Source: Cytophagales bacterium
Lineage (GTDB): Bacteria; Bacteroidota; Bacteroidia; Cytophagales; Cytophagaceae
NCBI GenBank assembly: GCA_025360235.1
Contig: JANYCO010000593.1
Location: forward strand, 1 to 5,618
DNA length: 5,618 nt
Direction: 5' to 3'
Position 1 is the stretch's first letter. Every line of letters starts with the position of its first letter. Both the position numbers and the translations under genes were made by a program. Positions 1-5,065 of the stretch are shown in pieces. The notes below the pieces were generated by a model. It did no database searches, was not told the origin of the DNA, and saw only the letters and a list, made by a program, of their open reading frames with translations.

Positions 1-1
1 C

Positions 2-58
2 ATAAAAGGGGCAAGCAAGAAAAAGAAAAACTATGTTAAATCACACGGAGGGAAGTGA
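2..58 (+). CDS. possible C-terminal tail of an upstream gene (partial)
   Basis: Reading from base 2 gives an open frame of 18 codons ending in TGA at 56-58, and the encoded tail is rich in lysine (SKKKKNYVKSHGGK). Basic, disordered C-termini of this kind are common in many protein families, so the product cannot be named. The frame starting at base 1 also runs open, but only to a TAA at 37-39. The only support for a gene is that frame 2 stays open and a promoter for the next gene starts about 35 nt later. It could equally be non-coding sequence. Confidence 0.3.
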   Translation: MKGASKKKKNYVKSHGGK

Positions 59-93
59 CAAATAGCTAGTTATAAAATATTCTGATTCATTGT

Positions 94-124
94 TTTGTAT
101 TTAAAAATTAAAAATCTACCTTTG
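94..124 (+). promoter_or_regulatory. Bacteroidetes-type promoter for the 45-aa gene
   Basis: TTTG at 94-97 and TACCTTTG at 117-124 are separated by 19 nt. This matches the known Bacteroidetes primary sigma factor consensus TTTG-N19-21-TAnnTTTG exactly. Transcription would be expected to start roughly at 129-132, leaving a leader of about 22-25 nt before the ATG at 154. Confidence 0.65.
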
Positions 125-153
125 CAATCCAATATATTAAAACATCTACGAAC

Positions 154-291
154 ATGGGCGTAACTAGACTTAAAAGAAAAGACAGAATGAATAAGACAGT
201 TTCTAAACTTAGAACGTCTGCTATAAAAAGATTGACTAAAGTTCCGCCAATCAAAAAAGTGGATATTGAAGAGTTGAAGAAAAAAGCTTAG
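154..291 (+). CDS. small basic conserved-type protein, 45 aa
   Basis: A 45-codon gene from ATG 154 to TAG 289-291. The product starts MGVTRLKRKDRMNKTVSKLR and ends in an acidic/lysine stretch (VDIEELKKKA). It is strongly basic, with many Lys and Arg residues and no Cys or Trp, which resembles small nucleic-acid or ribosome-associated proteins. I recall short basic proteins of this kind as hypothetical genes in Bacteroidetes genomes, but I cannot confirm homology here. Gene status is supported by context: a consensus promoter 30 nt upstream, no competing start, and a hairpin terminator about 30 nt downstream. It therefore looks like a single-gene transcription unit. There is no Shine-Dalgarno sequence before the start, as is usual in this phylum. 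Its function is unknown; binding to RNA or the ribosome is only a guess from composition. Confidence 0.72.
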   Translation: MGVTRLKRKDRMNKTVSKLRTSAIKRLTKVPPIKKVDIEELKKKA

Positions 292-322
292 TTATTCGTT
301 GACATAAGTATTTAAAAAATTT

Positions 323-348
323 AAGGTGGCGTTGTCCACCTTTTTTTA
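323..348 (+). terminator. Rho-independent terminator, possibly bidirectional
   Basis: AAGGTGG (323-329) pairs with CCACCTT (336-342) around a 6-nt loop, and a T tract follows at 341-347. It ends the 45-aa gene on the plus strand. The transporter gene on the minus strand ends at 373 and converges on the same hairpin. Read from that side, the hairpin is followed by the complement of AAAAAATTTAA (314-324), a weaker T-rich tail, so it may serve both genes. Confidence 0.8.
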
Positions 349-372
349 TTCCTGTTTCCTCTTACTGTTCAC

Positions 373-1401
373 TTATTTCAACCAGGCTTTGTAAATATTC
401 AGCATATTTACAATAATGATAAGTGTACCAACAACGAGCATCATTGGTTTGGCTTTTATCCTGCTTGCTACGATAGCACCTAGAGGGGCAGCGATGATTC
501 CGCCAAAGATAAGACCTAATACAATTTTTACACCTCCACCTACTTGCCATTCTTCAAGGCCTATTATAAGCGTAATAATGATAGCACTTGTAAAAGCAAT
601 AAAGAATTCGGAGAGGTTTACAGAGCCAATGGTATACTTTGGATTTCTACCTTTACTAATTAAAGTAGATGTAACGATTGGTCCCCAGCCACCACCACCA
701 GCAGCGTCCATAAAGCCTCCAAAGGCAGCAAGGACACTTAGTTTCTCTGTTTTCTTTTTCTTCTCTTTTTTCCTTAAAGCTTTATAAATAATGAAAACTC
801 CTAAAATTAAAATGTAAATTGAAATTATAGGTTTCACCCATTTTTTATTGAAGCCCTCTATCTGGTCTACATAAGCAATAAGTATTGCTCCAAAGACAGC
901 ACCTATTACACCGGGGATGATGAGATTTTTAACTAATTTCTTGTTGATGTTTCCCATTTTCCAATGAGAAAAACCAGATGCACTAGTAGTAAATACTTCA
1001 GAAAGTTTTATACAACTGTTGGCGATACTACTACTTACTCCATAAGACGTAAGCATTGTCATCGAACTAGCACCATAAGCCATTCCCAGCGCACCATCGA
1101 TCATTTGTGCAATAAAGCCGATTAATACATAGCCGAGAAATTCAGGTTGTGTGAATGAAAGAAGAAAATCAAGTATTTGATTGTACTCCTCATCAGAAAC
1201 ATTTGAGCGTAGATAAGAAATAGCAGCTCCTGATATAAGTAGCACTGCCAGTATTAAAGAAAGTCTTTTAGTAAGTACTTTTGAGCCAAAGTCTGATCGT
1301 GTGATCTTCCTGATAAAATGCTTTTTCTTTTTATCATTTTCATGCGAATCTTCAAAAGTTTCTTCTGAAGTATTTTCGATCTCTATTTCCTTTTCTTCCA
1401 T
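373..1401 (-). CDS. TauE/SafE-family membrane transporter (putative anion exporter)
   Basis: A 342-residue polytopic membrane protein of the TauE/SafE type (PF01925). Family members export sulfite, sulfoacetate or related organosulfur anions; the substrate here is not determined. An acidic then lysine-rich N-terminal stretch (about residues 1-46) is likely cytoplasmic. Likely membrane segments lie near 47-64, 88-110, 158-178, 187-207, 222-248, 262-283, 291-312 and 318-336. The two-halved family pattern is visible: a first Gly/Met-rich segment (GFIAQMIDGALGMAYG, 95-110) and a second glycine-rich one (GGFMDAAGGGGWGP, 228-241). A very lysine-rich loop (residues 211-220) separates the halves. The charged N-terminal extension before the first helix is longer than in compact members of about 250 residues. 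ATG at 1401 is the natural start and has an A-rich leader with no Shine-Dalgarno. The gene is divergent from nuoA and ends against the terminator at 323-348. No sulfur-metabolism gene is in view to suggest a substrate. Confidence 0.88.
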   Translation of the reverse strand: MEEKEIEIENTSEETFEDSHENDKKKKHFIRKITRSDFGSKVLTKRLSLILAVLLISGAAISYLRSNVSDEEYNQILDFLLSFTQPEFLGYVLIGFIAQMIDGALGMAYGASSMTMLTSYGVSSSIANSCIKLSEVFTTSASGFSHWKMGNINKKLVKNLIIPGVIGAVFGAILIAYVDQIEGFNKKWVKPIISIYILILGVFIIYKALRKKEKKKKTEKLSVLAAFGGFMDAAGGGGWGPIVTSTLISKGRNPKYTIGSVNLSEFFIAFTSAIIITLIIGLEEWQVGGGVKIVLGLIFGGIIAAPLGAIVASRIKAKPMMLVVGTLIIIVNMLNIYKAWLK

Positions 1402-1436
1402 TTAAGTAATATCACTAACTCTATAAATATAATAGA

Positions 1437-1468
1437 CAAAGTTTGCTCTTTTTATTTGTTTCTACAAA
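1437..1468 (-). promoter_or_regulatory. candidate promoter of the TauE/SafE gene
   Basis: Read on the minus strand, TTTG (1468-1465) is followed after 20 nt by AAACTTTG (1444-1437). This differs from the TAnnTTTG consensus at the first position only. Predicted transcription would start near 1430, giving a leader of about 30 nt before the ATG at 1401. The match is imperfect, so confidence is modest. Confidence 0.42.
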
Positions 1469-1529
1469 TTAGTCGTGTAAATCTTTCAAAAATGGCAATA
1501 ACATATTAATAATTAGTATTTTACATTTA

Positions 1530-1560
1530 TTGGATTCAATTATATAAAGTAGTAAATTTG
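1530..1560 (+). promoter_or_regulatory. Bacteroidetes-type promoter of the nuo operon
   Basis: TTG at 1530-1532 and TAAATTTG at 1553-1560 are 20 nt apart, a full match to the Bacteroidetes TTG/TAnnTTTG pair. The TAnnTTTG element ends only 5 nt before the nuoA ATG at 1566. In this promoter class transcription starts about 5-8 nt after the element, so the predicted start coincides with the start codon and the mRNA would have almost no leader. The -33 TTG also lies in a short ATTG-N4-CAAT inverted repeat (1529-1540), which may be chance. Confidence 0.6.
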
Positions 1561-1565
1561 TGACA

Positions 1566-2054
1566 ATGGTAAGTACTCAGGTTTCTGAATTTGGTAATGT
1601 TCTATTATTTATTCTTGGAGGAATATCGTTTGTAGTGATAGCCTTAACGGTAGCCAAGTTTATCCGCCCAAACCGACCCAATGAAGAAAAATTATCCGCC
1701 TACGAATGTGGTGAAGATGCGGTAGGAAGTCCATGGACAAATTTTAACGTTCGATTTTATATTGTAGCACTTTTATTTGTGTTGTTCGAAGTAGAGATTG
1801 TTTTTTTGTTCCCTTGGGCAGTTGTTTTTGGAAATGCAACCCTGATAAAAGAAACGAATGGATTGTGGGGATGGTTTTCATTAATAGAGGTGTTCTTGTT
1901 TTTATTAATTCTTGCCCTTGGCTTAATATATGCTTGGGTGAAGGGATACCTGGACTGGGTGCAACCAGATCCAACACCTGAAAAATTTGAATCGAAAGTA
2001 CCGCAAAGCCTATATGAAGAATTAAATCGGAGGTATGCTAATTCTAAATTATGA
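1566..2054 (+). CDS. nuoA: NADH-quinone oxidoreductase subunit A
   Basis: A 162-residue small membrane subunit of complex I, located at the foot of the peripheral arm near the quinone tunnel. Three membrane helices are visible near residues 10-31, 63-88 and 103-126. The family signature is clear. The loop after helix 1 holds YECGEDAVGSPW, with the conserved Cys48. Helix 2 carries the conserved acidic pair in FEVEIVFLFPW (Glu75 and Glu77), part of the proton-relevant acidic region of this subunit. The C-terminus runs about 35 residues past the last helix (DWVQPDPTPEKF onward), longer than the roughly 120-147 residues of many NuoA proteins. I chose ATG 1566. A GTG two codons earlier (1560) overlaps the promoter element and is unlikely to be used. 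The gene heads the nuo operon. Its TGA stop (2052-2054) lies inside the left arm of an inverted repeat. Confidence 0.96.
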   Translation: MVSTQVSEFGNVLLFILGGISFVVIALTVAKFIRPNRPNEEKLSAYECGEDAVGSPWTNFNVRFYIVALLFVLFEVEIVFLFPWAVVFGNATLIKETNGLWGWFSLIEVFLFLLILALGLIYAWVKGYLDWVQPDPTPEKFESKVPQSLYEELNRRYANSKL

Positions 2055-2114
2055 GTTATGAATTTTAAGTTTAAAAAAGTCATTCATAATTCATAACTAA
2101 AAACTCATAACTAA
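2049..2114 (+). repeat. intergenic AT-rich inverted repeat, copy 1 (nuoA-nuoB)
   Basis: The left arm, TTATGAGTTATGAATT (2049-2064), includes the nuoA stop codon. The right arm is AATTCATAACT (2088-2098) followed by ACTCATAA (2103-2110). The simplest hairpin pairs 2054-2064 with 2088-2098, giving 11 bp and a 23-nt loop. A longer version pairs 2049-2056 with 2103-2110 and 2057-2064 with 2088-2095, with a 7-nt bulge at 2096-2102. It fills almost the whole gap between nuoA and nuoB. There is no GC-rich stem and only an A tract after it, so it is not a typical terminator. The 16-nt left arm is identical to that of the copy at 3701-3716. Confidence 0.8.
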
Positions 2115-2119
2115 AAAAA

Positions 2120-2647
2120 ATGTTGCTAGATCAAAAGTTTGGAAGTGGAGGAGTAGTGGTGACGAAAGTAGACGACATCCTGAATTGGGCGCGTTTGTCT
2201 TCGTTGTTCCCCATGGGCTTTGGTATTGCTTGCTGTGCTATTGAGATGATGTCGGCATACGCTTCGGGATATGATTTGGATAGATTTGGCGTGTTGCCTC
2301 GCTCTTCTCCAAGGCAATCGGATCTAATGATCGTAGCGGGAACTGTTACGTTCAAAATGGCTGATCGTATAAAAAGATTATTCGAACAAATGCCGGAGCC
2401 TCGTTATGTAATTTCAATGGGCTCTTGCTCCAACTGTGGTGGCCCTTATTGGGAACACGGCTATCATGTAGTGAAAGGAGTGGATAGAATTATTCCTGTG
2501 GATGTATACGTGCCTGGTTGTCCGCCAAGACCGGAAGCGCTTATCGGTGGTATAATGAAGTTACAGGAAAAAATAAGACAGGAAAGTTTGATGGAACCTA
2601 CTGCTTTAAAAAAAATATTGGACAAAAAGAAACCCCAAGTAGTTTAA
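2120..2647 (+). CDS. nuoB: NADH-quinone oxidoreductase subunit B
   Basis: A 175-residue peripheral-arm subunit that carries the terminal iron-sulfur cluster N2 and hands electrons to quinone at the NuoB/NuoD interface. The four expected N2 ligands are present: the tandem cysteines Cys38-Cys39 (GIACCAIEMM), Cys103 (MGSCSNCGGPY) and Cys134 (VPGCPPRPEAL). Flanking family motifs include the stretch GVLPRSSPRQSDL near residues 57-69 and YHVVKGVDRIIPVDVYVPGC near 115-134. The protein is soluble and close to typical NuoB length. The ATG follows an A-rich leader directly after the repeat, with no Shine-Dalgarno, and no better start is available. Near the 3' end is an A8 run forming a slippery heptamer (see 2605-2615). 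The stop is only 5 nt before the start of the next gene, so the two are probably translationally coupled. Confidence 0.98.
   Translation: MLLDQKFGSGGVVVTKVDDILNWARLSSLFPMGFGIACCAIEMMSAYASGYDLDRFGVLPRSSPRQSDLMIVAGTVTFKMADRIKRLFEQMPEPRYVISMGSCSNCGGPYWEHGYHVVKGVDRIIPVDVYVPGCPPRPEALIGGIMKLQEKIRQESLMEPTALKKILDKKKPQVV
2605..2615 (+). other. slippery heptamer/A8 tract near the nuoB 3' end
   Basis: In the nuoB frame the codons read gcT TTA AAA AAA, so T-TTA-AAA fits the X-XXY-YYZ pattern for -1 slippage and is followed by more A residues (A8 at 2608-2615). The -1 frame is open from here through the downstream unknown gene to its stop at 3178-3180. Slippage would therefore give a NuoB-unknown protein fusion. 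No strong downstream hairpin or upstream Shine-Dalgarno-like stimulator is evident, only a weak TTGG/CCAA pairing. This is a sequence feature, not demonstrated frameshifting. Confidence 0.3.
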
Positions 2648-2652
2648 ATTTA

Positions 2653-3180
2653 ATGCATTATTTTCTCTATATATTATTTTTCAATTTTTTGGGTATTTCC
2701 GATACCAATGACGATAATATTATAACTATTGAAAAGAAAATAAAGATACACCACTTCAAACACATCAAAGTTGTTTGTTATAAAATTGATACCTGTGTTT
2801 TTTATTTTGATGCACATCATTTTATGTCAGAGGCAGGAGTAGGAAGTGGTAAGCACAAGTACCATGAACCTATCATAAAGGATTTAACATTATTGCTGGG
2901 ACAAAGAGATACGGTTGATCTCTCTAAGCATACGAATTCCAGCGTTGTGCAGAGTCTGGTAAACGAAGGACTTAAAAAAGGATATGTAGAAATTTTATTT
3001 TCCGGAAAAAAATTTGAAGGGAAAGTAATTGACAATATTGAATATTGGGACAAAGACGTTCACGCTAGTGATTTTAAAAGCAGTAATTTCTATAGGCCGG
3101 ACAGTGATGTGTATACAACAGAAGAGGGTGATATATTTTATTATTACAGACCCGCTATTAAAAGGGTAACGGAGCGTTAA
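2653..3180 (+). CDS. unrecognised 175-aa protein encoded between nuoB and nuoC
   Basis: I do not recognise this protein. It reads from ATG 2653, 5 nt after the nuoB stop, to TAA 3178-3180, 27 nt before nuoC, so it sits in the operon in the same direction. The N-terminus is hydrophobic (MHYFLYILFFNFLGI) but lacks the basic residues of a normal signal peptide, so export is uncertain. The rest alternates charged and aromatic residues in a pattern suggesting a beta-rich soluble domain. It holds ten histidines, several clustered (IHHFKHIK at 32-39, DAHHF at 53-57, GKHKYHE at 66-72), and two cysteines six residues apart (Cys42, Cys48). These could bind a metal, but no known motif is matched. The tyrosine-rich end (EEGDIFYYYRP, 157-167) is followed by a basic tail. 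The frame is open further upstream inside nuoB, but ATG 2653 is the first credible start. It is not a standard nuo subunit; it may be an assembly factor, an accessory subunit or an inserted cargo gene. Confidence 0.8.
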   Translation: MHYFLYILFFNFLGISDTNDDNIITIEKKIKIHHFKHIKVVCYKIDTCVFYFDAHHFMSEAGVGSGKHKYHEPIIKDLTLLLGQRDTVDLSKHTNSSVVQSLVNEGLKKGYVEILFSGKKFEGKVIDNIEYWDKDVHASDFKSSNFYRPDSDVYTTEEGDIFYYYRPAIKRVTER

Positions 3181-3207
3181 CAAAGCAAAGATTCGGAGAT
3201 CGAGATT

Positions 3208-3693
3208 ATGCAGTTTTTAGAAATCAAATCATTACTAATAGAGAAATTTGGGGAAGGAATAGTGTTGTCTGAAAATTCTTTTTACACCCAATCACAACTA
3301 CAAATTTCTCCTGAAAAAATTGTCGAGGTTTGTTTTTTTCTCCGCGATACCGATCAACTTTATTTTGATTACATGACTTGTCTGACAGGCATGGACAATG
3401 GACCCGAAAAGAAGACAATGGAAGTACTCTACCATCTGTATTCAATTCCCTACAATCATTCAATCGTATTAAGAGTAGAAACAAATAGAGAAAACCCTGA
3501 AGTGCCTACTATATCCAACATCTGGCGCACCGCCGACTGGCATGAGCGAGAAGCATACGATATGTTTGGAATAAAATTTACCAATCATCCCGACCTGAGA
3601 AGAATTTTACTTCCTGCTGATTGGGAAGGTTTCCCGCTCCGAAAAGATTATTTGGAGCAGGAATATTATCATGGAATAAAAGTCAAGTATTAA
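3208..3693 (+). CDS. nuoC: NADH-quinone oxidoreductase subunit C
   Basis: A 161-residue peripheral-arm subunit (30-kDa subunit family) that packs against NuoB and NuoD. The family signature lies at residues about 111-148: WHEREAYDMFGIKF, then HPDLRRILLPADWEGFPLRKDY, matching the conserved ExE-Y-D-xx-G and LRR-I-L-P-DW-G-PLRKD pattern. The upstream part (FDYMTCLTGMD, then YHLYSI) corresponds to the conserved alpha/beta domain. The length is normal for a stand-alone NuoC, so this organism does not carry the NuoCD fusion seen in enterobacteria. ATG 3208 has a GGAG at 3195-3198, 9 nt upstream, an unusually Shine-Dalgarno-like leader compared with its neighbours. The ORF ends just before the second inverted repeat. 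Confidence 0.97.
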   Translation: MQFLEIKSLLIEKFGEGIVLSENSFYTQSQLQISPEKIVEVCFFLRDTDQLYFDYMTCLTGMDNGPEKKTMEVLYHLYSIPYNHSIVLRVETNRENPEVPTISNIWRTADWHEREAYDMFGIKFTNHPDLRRILLPADWEGFPLRKDYLEQEYYHGIKVKY

Positions 3694-3698
3694 ATTTA

Positions 3699-3757
3699 AG
3701 TTATGAGTTATGAATTAATTCAACATTCATAACTCATAATTCATAACTCATAATTTT
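3699..3757 (+). repeat. intergenic AT-rich inverted repeat, copy 2 (nuoC-nuoD)
   Basis: The left arm TTATGAGTTATGAATT (3701-3716) faces two tandem copies of the complementary arm. ATTCATAACTCATAA occurs at 3725-3739 and again at 3739-3753, sharing one base, as a 14-nt direct repeat. The left arm can form a 15-bp stem with the first copy (loop 3716-3724) or a 16-bp stem with the second (right arm 3738-3753), but not both. The element begins 5 nt after the nuoC stop and ends where nuoD begins. The last bases, TAATTTTG (3751-3758), also match TAnnTTTG. There is no GC-rich stem, so it is not a classical terminator. Confidence 0.85.
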
Positions 3758-4973
3758 GAAAAACACTATACAATACCAATACGACTCAAAGCACCTCACC
3801 AACTCTGAGCCTCTCGCTACGGATGTGAGCAAATTGCGTACAGAAGAGATGGTACTCAATATGGGACCTCAACACCCTTCTACACACGGTGTGTTGAGAT
3901 TGGAAGTGGTGACGGATGGAGAAATTATTAAGAATGTTATTCCTCATATGGGTTATCTGCACCGTTGTTTTGAAAAACATGCAGAGAAACTTCCCTACAA
4001 TCAACTTATCCCTTTTGTAGACCGCATGGATTACCTGGCGGCCATGAACTCCGAACATGCTTATGCAATGGGCATCGAAAAGATGTTGGGTATTGAAAAC
4101 GATATTCCAAAAAGGGTAGAATACATCAGAGTTTTAGTGGCAGAACTTAATCGTCTCGCGTCTCATTTTATCGCCATTGGTACTTATGGATTGGATGTAG
4201 GTTCGTTTACTCCTTTCCTTTGGCTTATGCGCGACAGAGAGCATCTGAATCGTTTGCTGGAATGGTTGTCTGGTGCACGAATGCTTTATAATTATATTTG
4301 GATCGGAGGTTTGTATTATGATCTTCCTGTTGGCTTTGAAGATCGTTGCACAGACTTTATAAATTATTTAAAACCAAAATTGCAGGAGCTACAAAAGATC
4401 ATGATTAGCAATGAGATCTTTATTCAGCGTACGGCAAACATAGGAGTACTACCTCTTGATCTTGCTATTAATTACGGAATCTCCGGTCCTTGTCTTCGCG
4501 CTTCTGGCTTACGCTATGACTTAAGAAGAGTGGACGGTTATTCTGTTTATCCTGAACTGGACTTCGAAATTCCGATTGGTAAAGGGGAGATGGGTACTGT
4601 TGGCGATTGCTGGGACAGAACAAATGTTCGAGTGCTAGAGTGTTGGGAGTCTGTAAAAATTGTTGAACAATGTTTGGTAAAACTCAAAGGCGAACACAAA
4701 CGGACCAGAGATTTCGATCCACAGGCACTGGTTCCTAAAAAGACCAGACCAAAACTAATGGATTTTTATGCCCGTGCTGAAAACCCGAAAGGGGAGCTAG
4801 GATTTTTCTTCCGTACCACCGGAACTTATGATATTCCTTATCGTGTGAAAGTCAGGTCTTGTTGTTTTGTGAATTTATCGGTGCTGCCTGCGATTACAAA
4901 GGATGTATTGCTGGCTGACTTAATCGCTATTCTTGGCTCACTGGATATTATGATGGGGGAGATTGATCGTTGA
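3756..4973 (+). CDS. nuoD: NADH-quinone oxidoreductase subunit D
   Basis: A 405-residue 49-kDa-type subunit that forms the quinone-binding pocket with NuoB. Conserved elements appear in order: GPQHPSTHGVLRL (37-49) with quinone-site His44, GYLHRCFEKHAEK (66-78), DRMDYLAAMN (89-98) with quinone-site Tyr93, SHFIAIGTYGLDVGSFTPF (136-154) with Asp147, ESVKIVEQCL (298-307), GELGFFF (346-352), and the C-terminal end DIMMGEIDR. The equivalents of His44, Tyr93 and Asp147 in Thermus Nqo4 (His38, Tyr87, Asp139) line the quinone site. The length is full. The start is uncertain. TTG at 3756 is the most upstream in-frame start and gives an N-terminus resembling Nqo4 in length, including the KLRTE motif. 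Other in-frame starts are GTG 3825, TTG 3834 and ATG 3849, the last leaving five residues before GPQHP. No Shine-Dalgarno supports any of them. Confidence 0.97.
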   Translation: MKNTIQYQYDSKHLTNSEPLATDVSKLRTEEMVLNMGPQHPSTHGVLRLEVVTDGEIIKNVIPHMGYLHRCFEKHAEKLPYNQLIPFVDRMDYLAAMNSEHAYAMGIEKMLGIENDIPKRVEYIRVLVAELNRLASHFIAIGTYGLDVGSFTPFLWLMRDREHLNRLLEWLSGARMLYNYIWIGGLYYDLPVGFEDRCTDFINYLKPKLQELQKIMISNEIFIQRTANIGVLPLDLAINYGISGPCLRASGLRYDLRRVDGYSVYPELDFEIPIGKGEMGTVGDCWDRTNVRVLECWESVKIVEQCLVKLKGEHKRTRDFDPQALVPKKTRPKLMDFYARAENPKGELGFFFRTTGTYDIPYRVKVRSCCFVNLSVLPAITKDVLLADLIAILGSLDIMMGEIDR

Positions 4974-5009
4974 TTTGAAGGGATTATTTTTTTAAAATAT
5001 TTTTCACCA

Positions 5010-5027
5010 GTTTCTATATAATGAAAC
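5010..5027. promoter_or_regulatory. candidate operator: GTTTC-N8-GAAAC inverted repeat
   Basis: An 18-bp imperfect palindrome, GTTTC(5010-5014)-N8-GAAAC(5023-5027), lies 38 nt before the toxin start, and its centre is itself self-complementary at TATA. A third GAAAC half-site occurs at 5047-5051, 24 nt after the second. Toxin-antitoxin modules with an Xre antitoxin are commonly autorepressed at such palindromes, so this is a plausible antitoxin binding site. The link is inferred from position only. Confidence 0.4.
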
Positions 5028-5042
5028 TTTTTTGTATCTTTA
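5011..5042 (+). promoter_or_regulatory. weak candidate promoter of the toxin-antitoxin pair
   Basis: TATCTTTA at 5035-5042 differs from TAnnTTTG at the last base, and TTTC at 5011-5014 sits 20 nt upstream in place of TTTG. Transcription would start near 5048, giving a leader of about 17 nt. The candidate -33 element overlaps the GTTTC inverted repeat, which fits repression by occlusion. Both elements carry a mismatch. Confidence 0.33.
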
Positions 5043-5065
5043 TATGGAAACCTTAACTAAATATA

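Noticed and set aside
416..787. Plus-strand open frame of 123 codons opposite the transporter gene
   Set aside because: It lies fully antisense to the TauE/SafE gene; its Pro/Ile/Ser/Phe-rich sequence mirrors the membrane protein's codons and shows no domain. It is a shadow frame.
1529..1540. ATTG-N4-CAAT inverted repeat resembling an FNR/CRP-type half-site pair
   Set aside because: Arms of only 4 nt that do not extend further; the TTG is explained by the promoter -33 element, and such short palindromes are frequent in AT-rich DNA.
1757..2083. Minus-strand open frames opposite nuoA
   Set aside because: They are antisense to strongly conserved nuoA coding sequence and have no recognisable content or promoter.
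2518..2652. Upstream extension of the unknown gene's frame into nuoB from a TTG
   Set aside because: The sequence overlaps conserved nuoB coding DNA including the last N2 cysteine region, and the extra residues look like out-of-frame translation. ATG 2653 is a better start.
3331..3340. T7 run in nuoC as a possible frameshift site
   Set aside because: The -1 frame meets a stop shortly afterwards and the zero frame gives a complete, normal NuoC.
4944..4973. NuoD ends DIMMGEIDR rather than DPVMGEVDR
   Set aside because: The Pro is not universal; other complex I 49-kDa subunits have DIVFGEVDR-like ends, so this is normal family variation.
4974..5009. Possible terminator after nuoD in the T-rich stretch
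   Set aside because: There is no GC-containing stem, only A/T self-complementarity (AAAATATTTT), so termination here cannot be supported.
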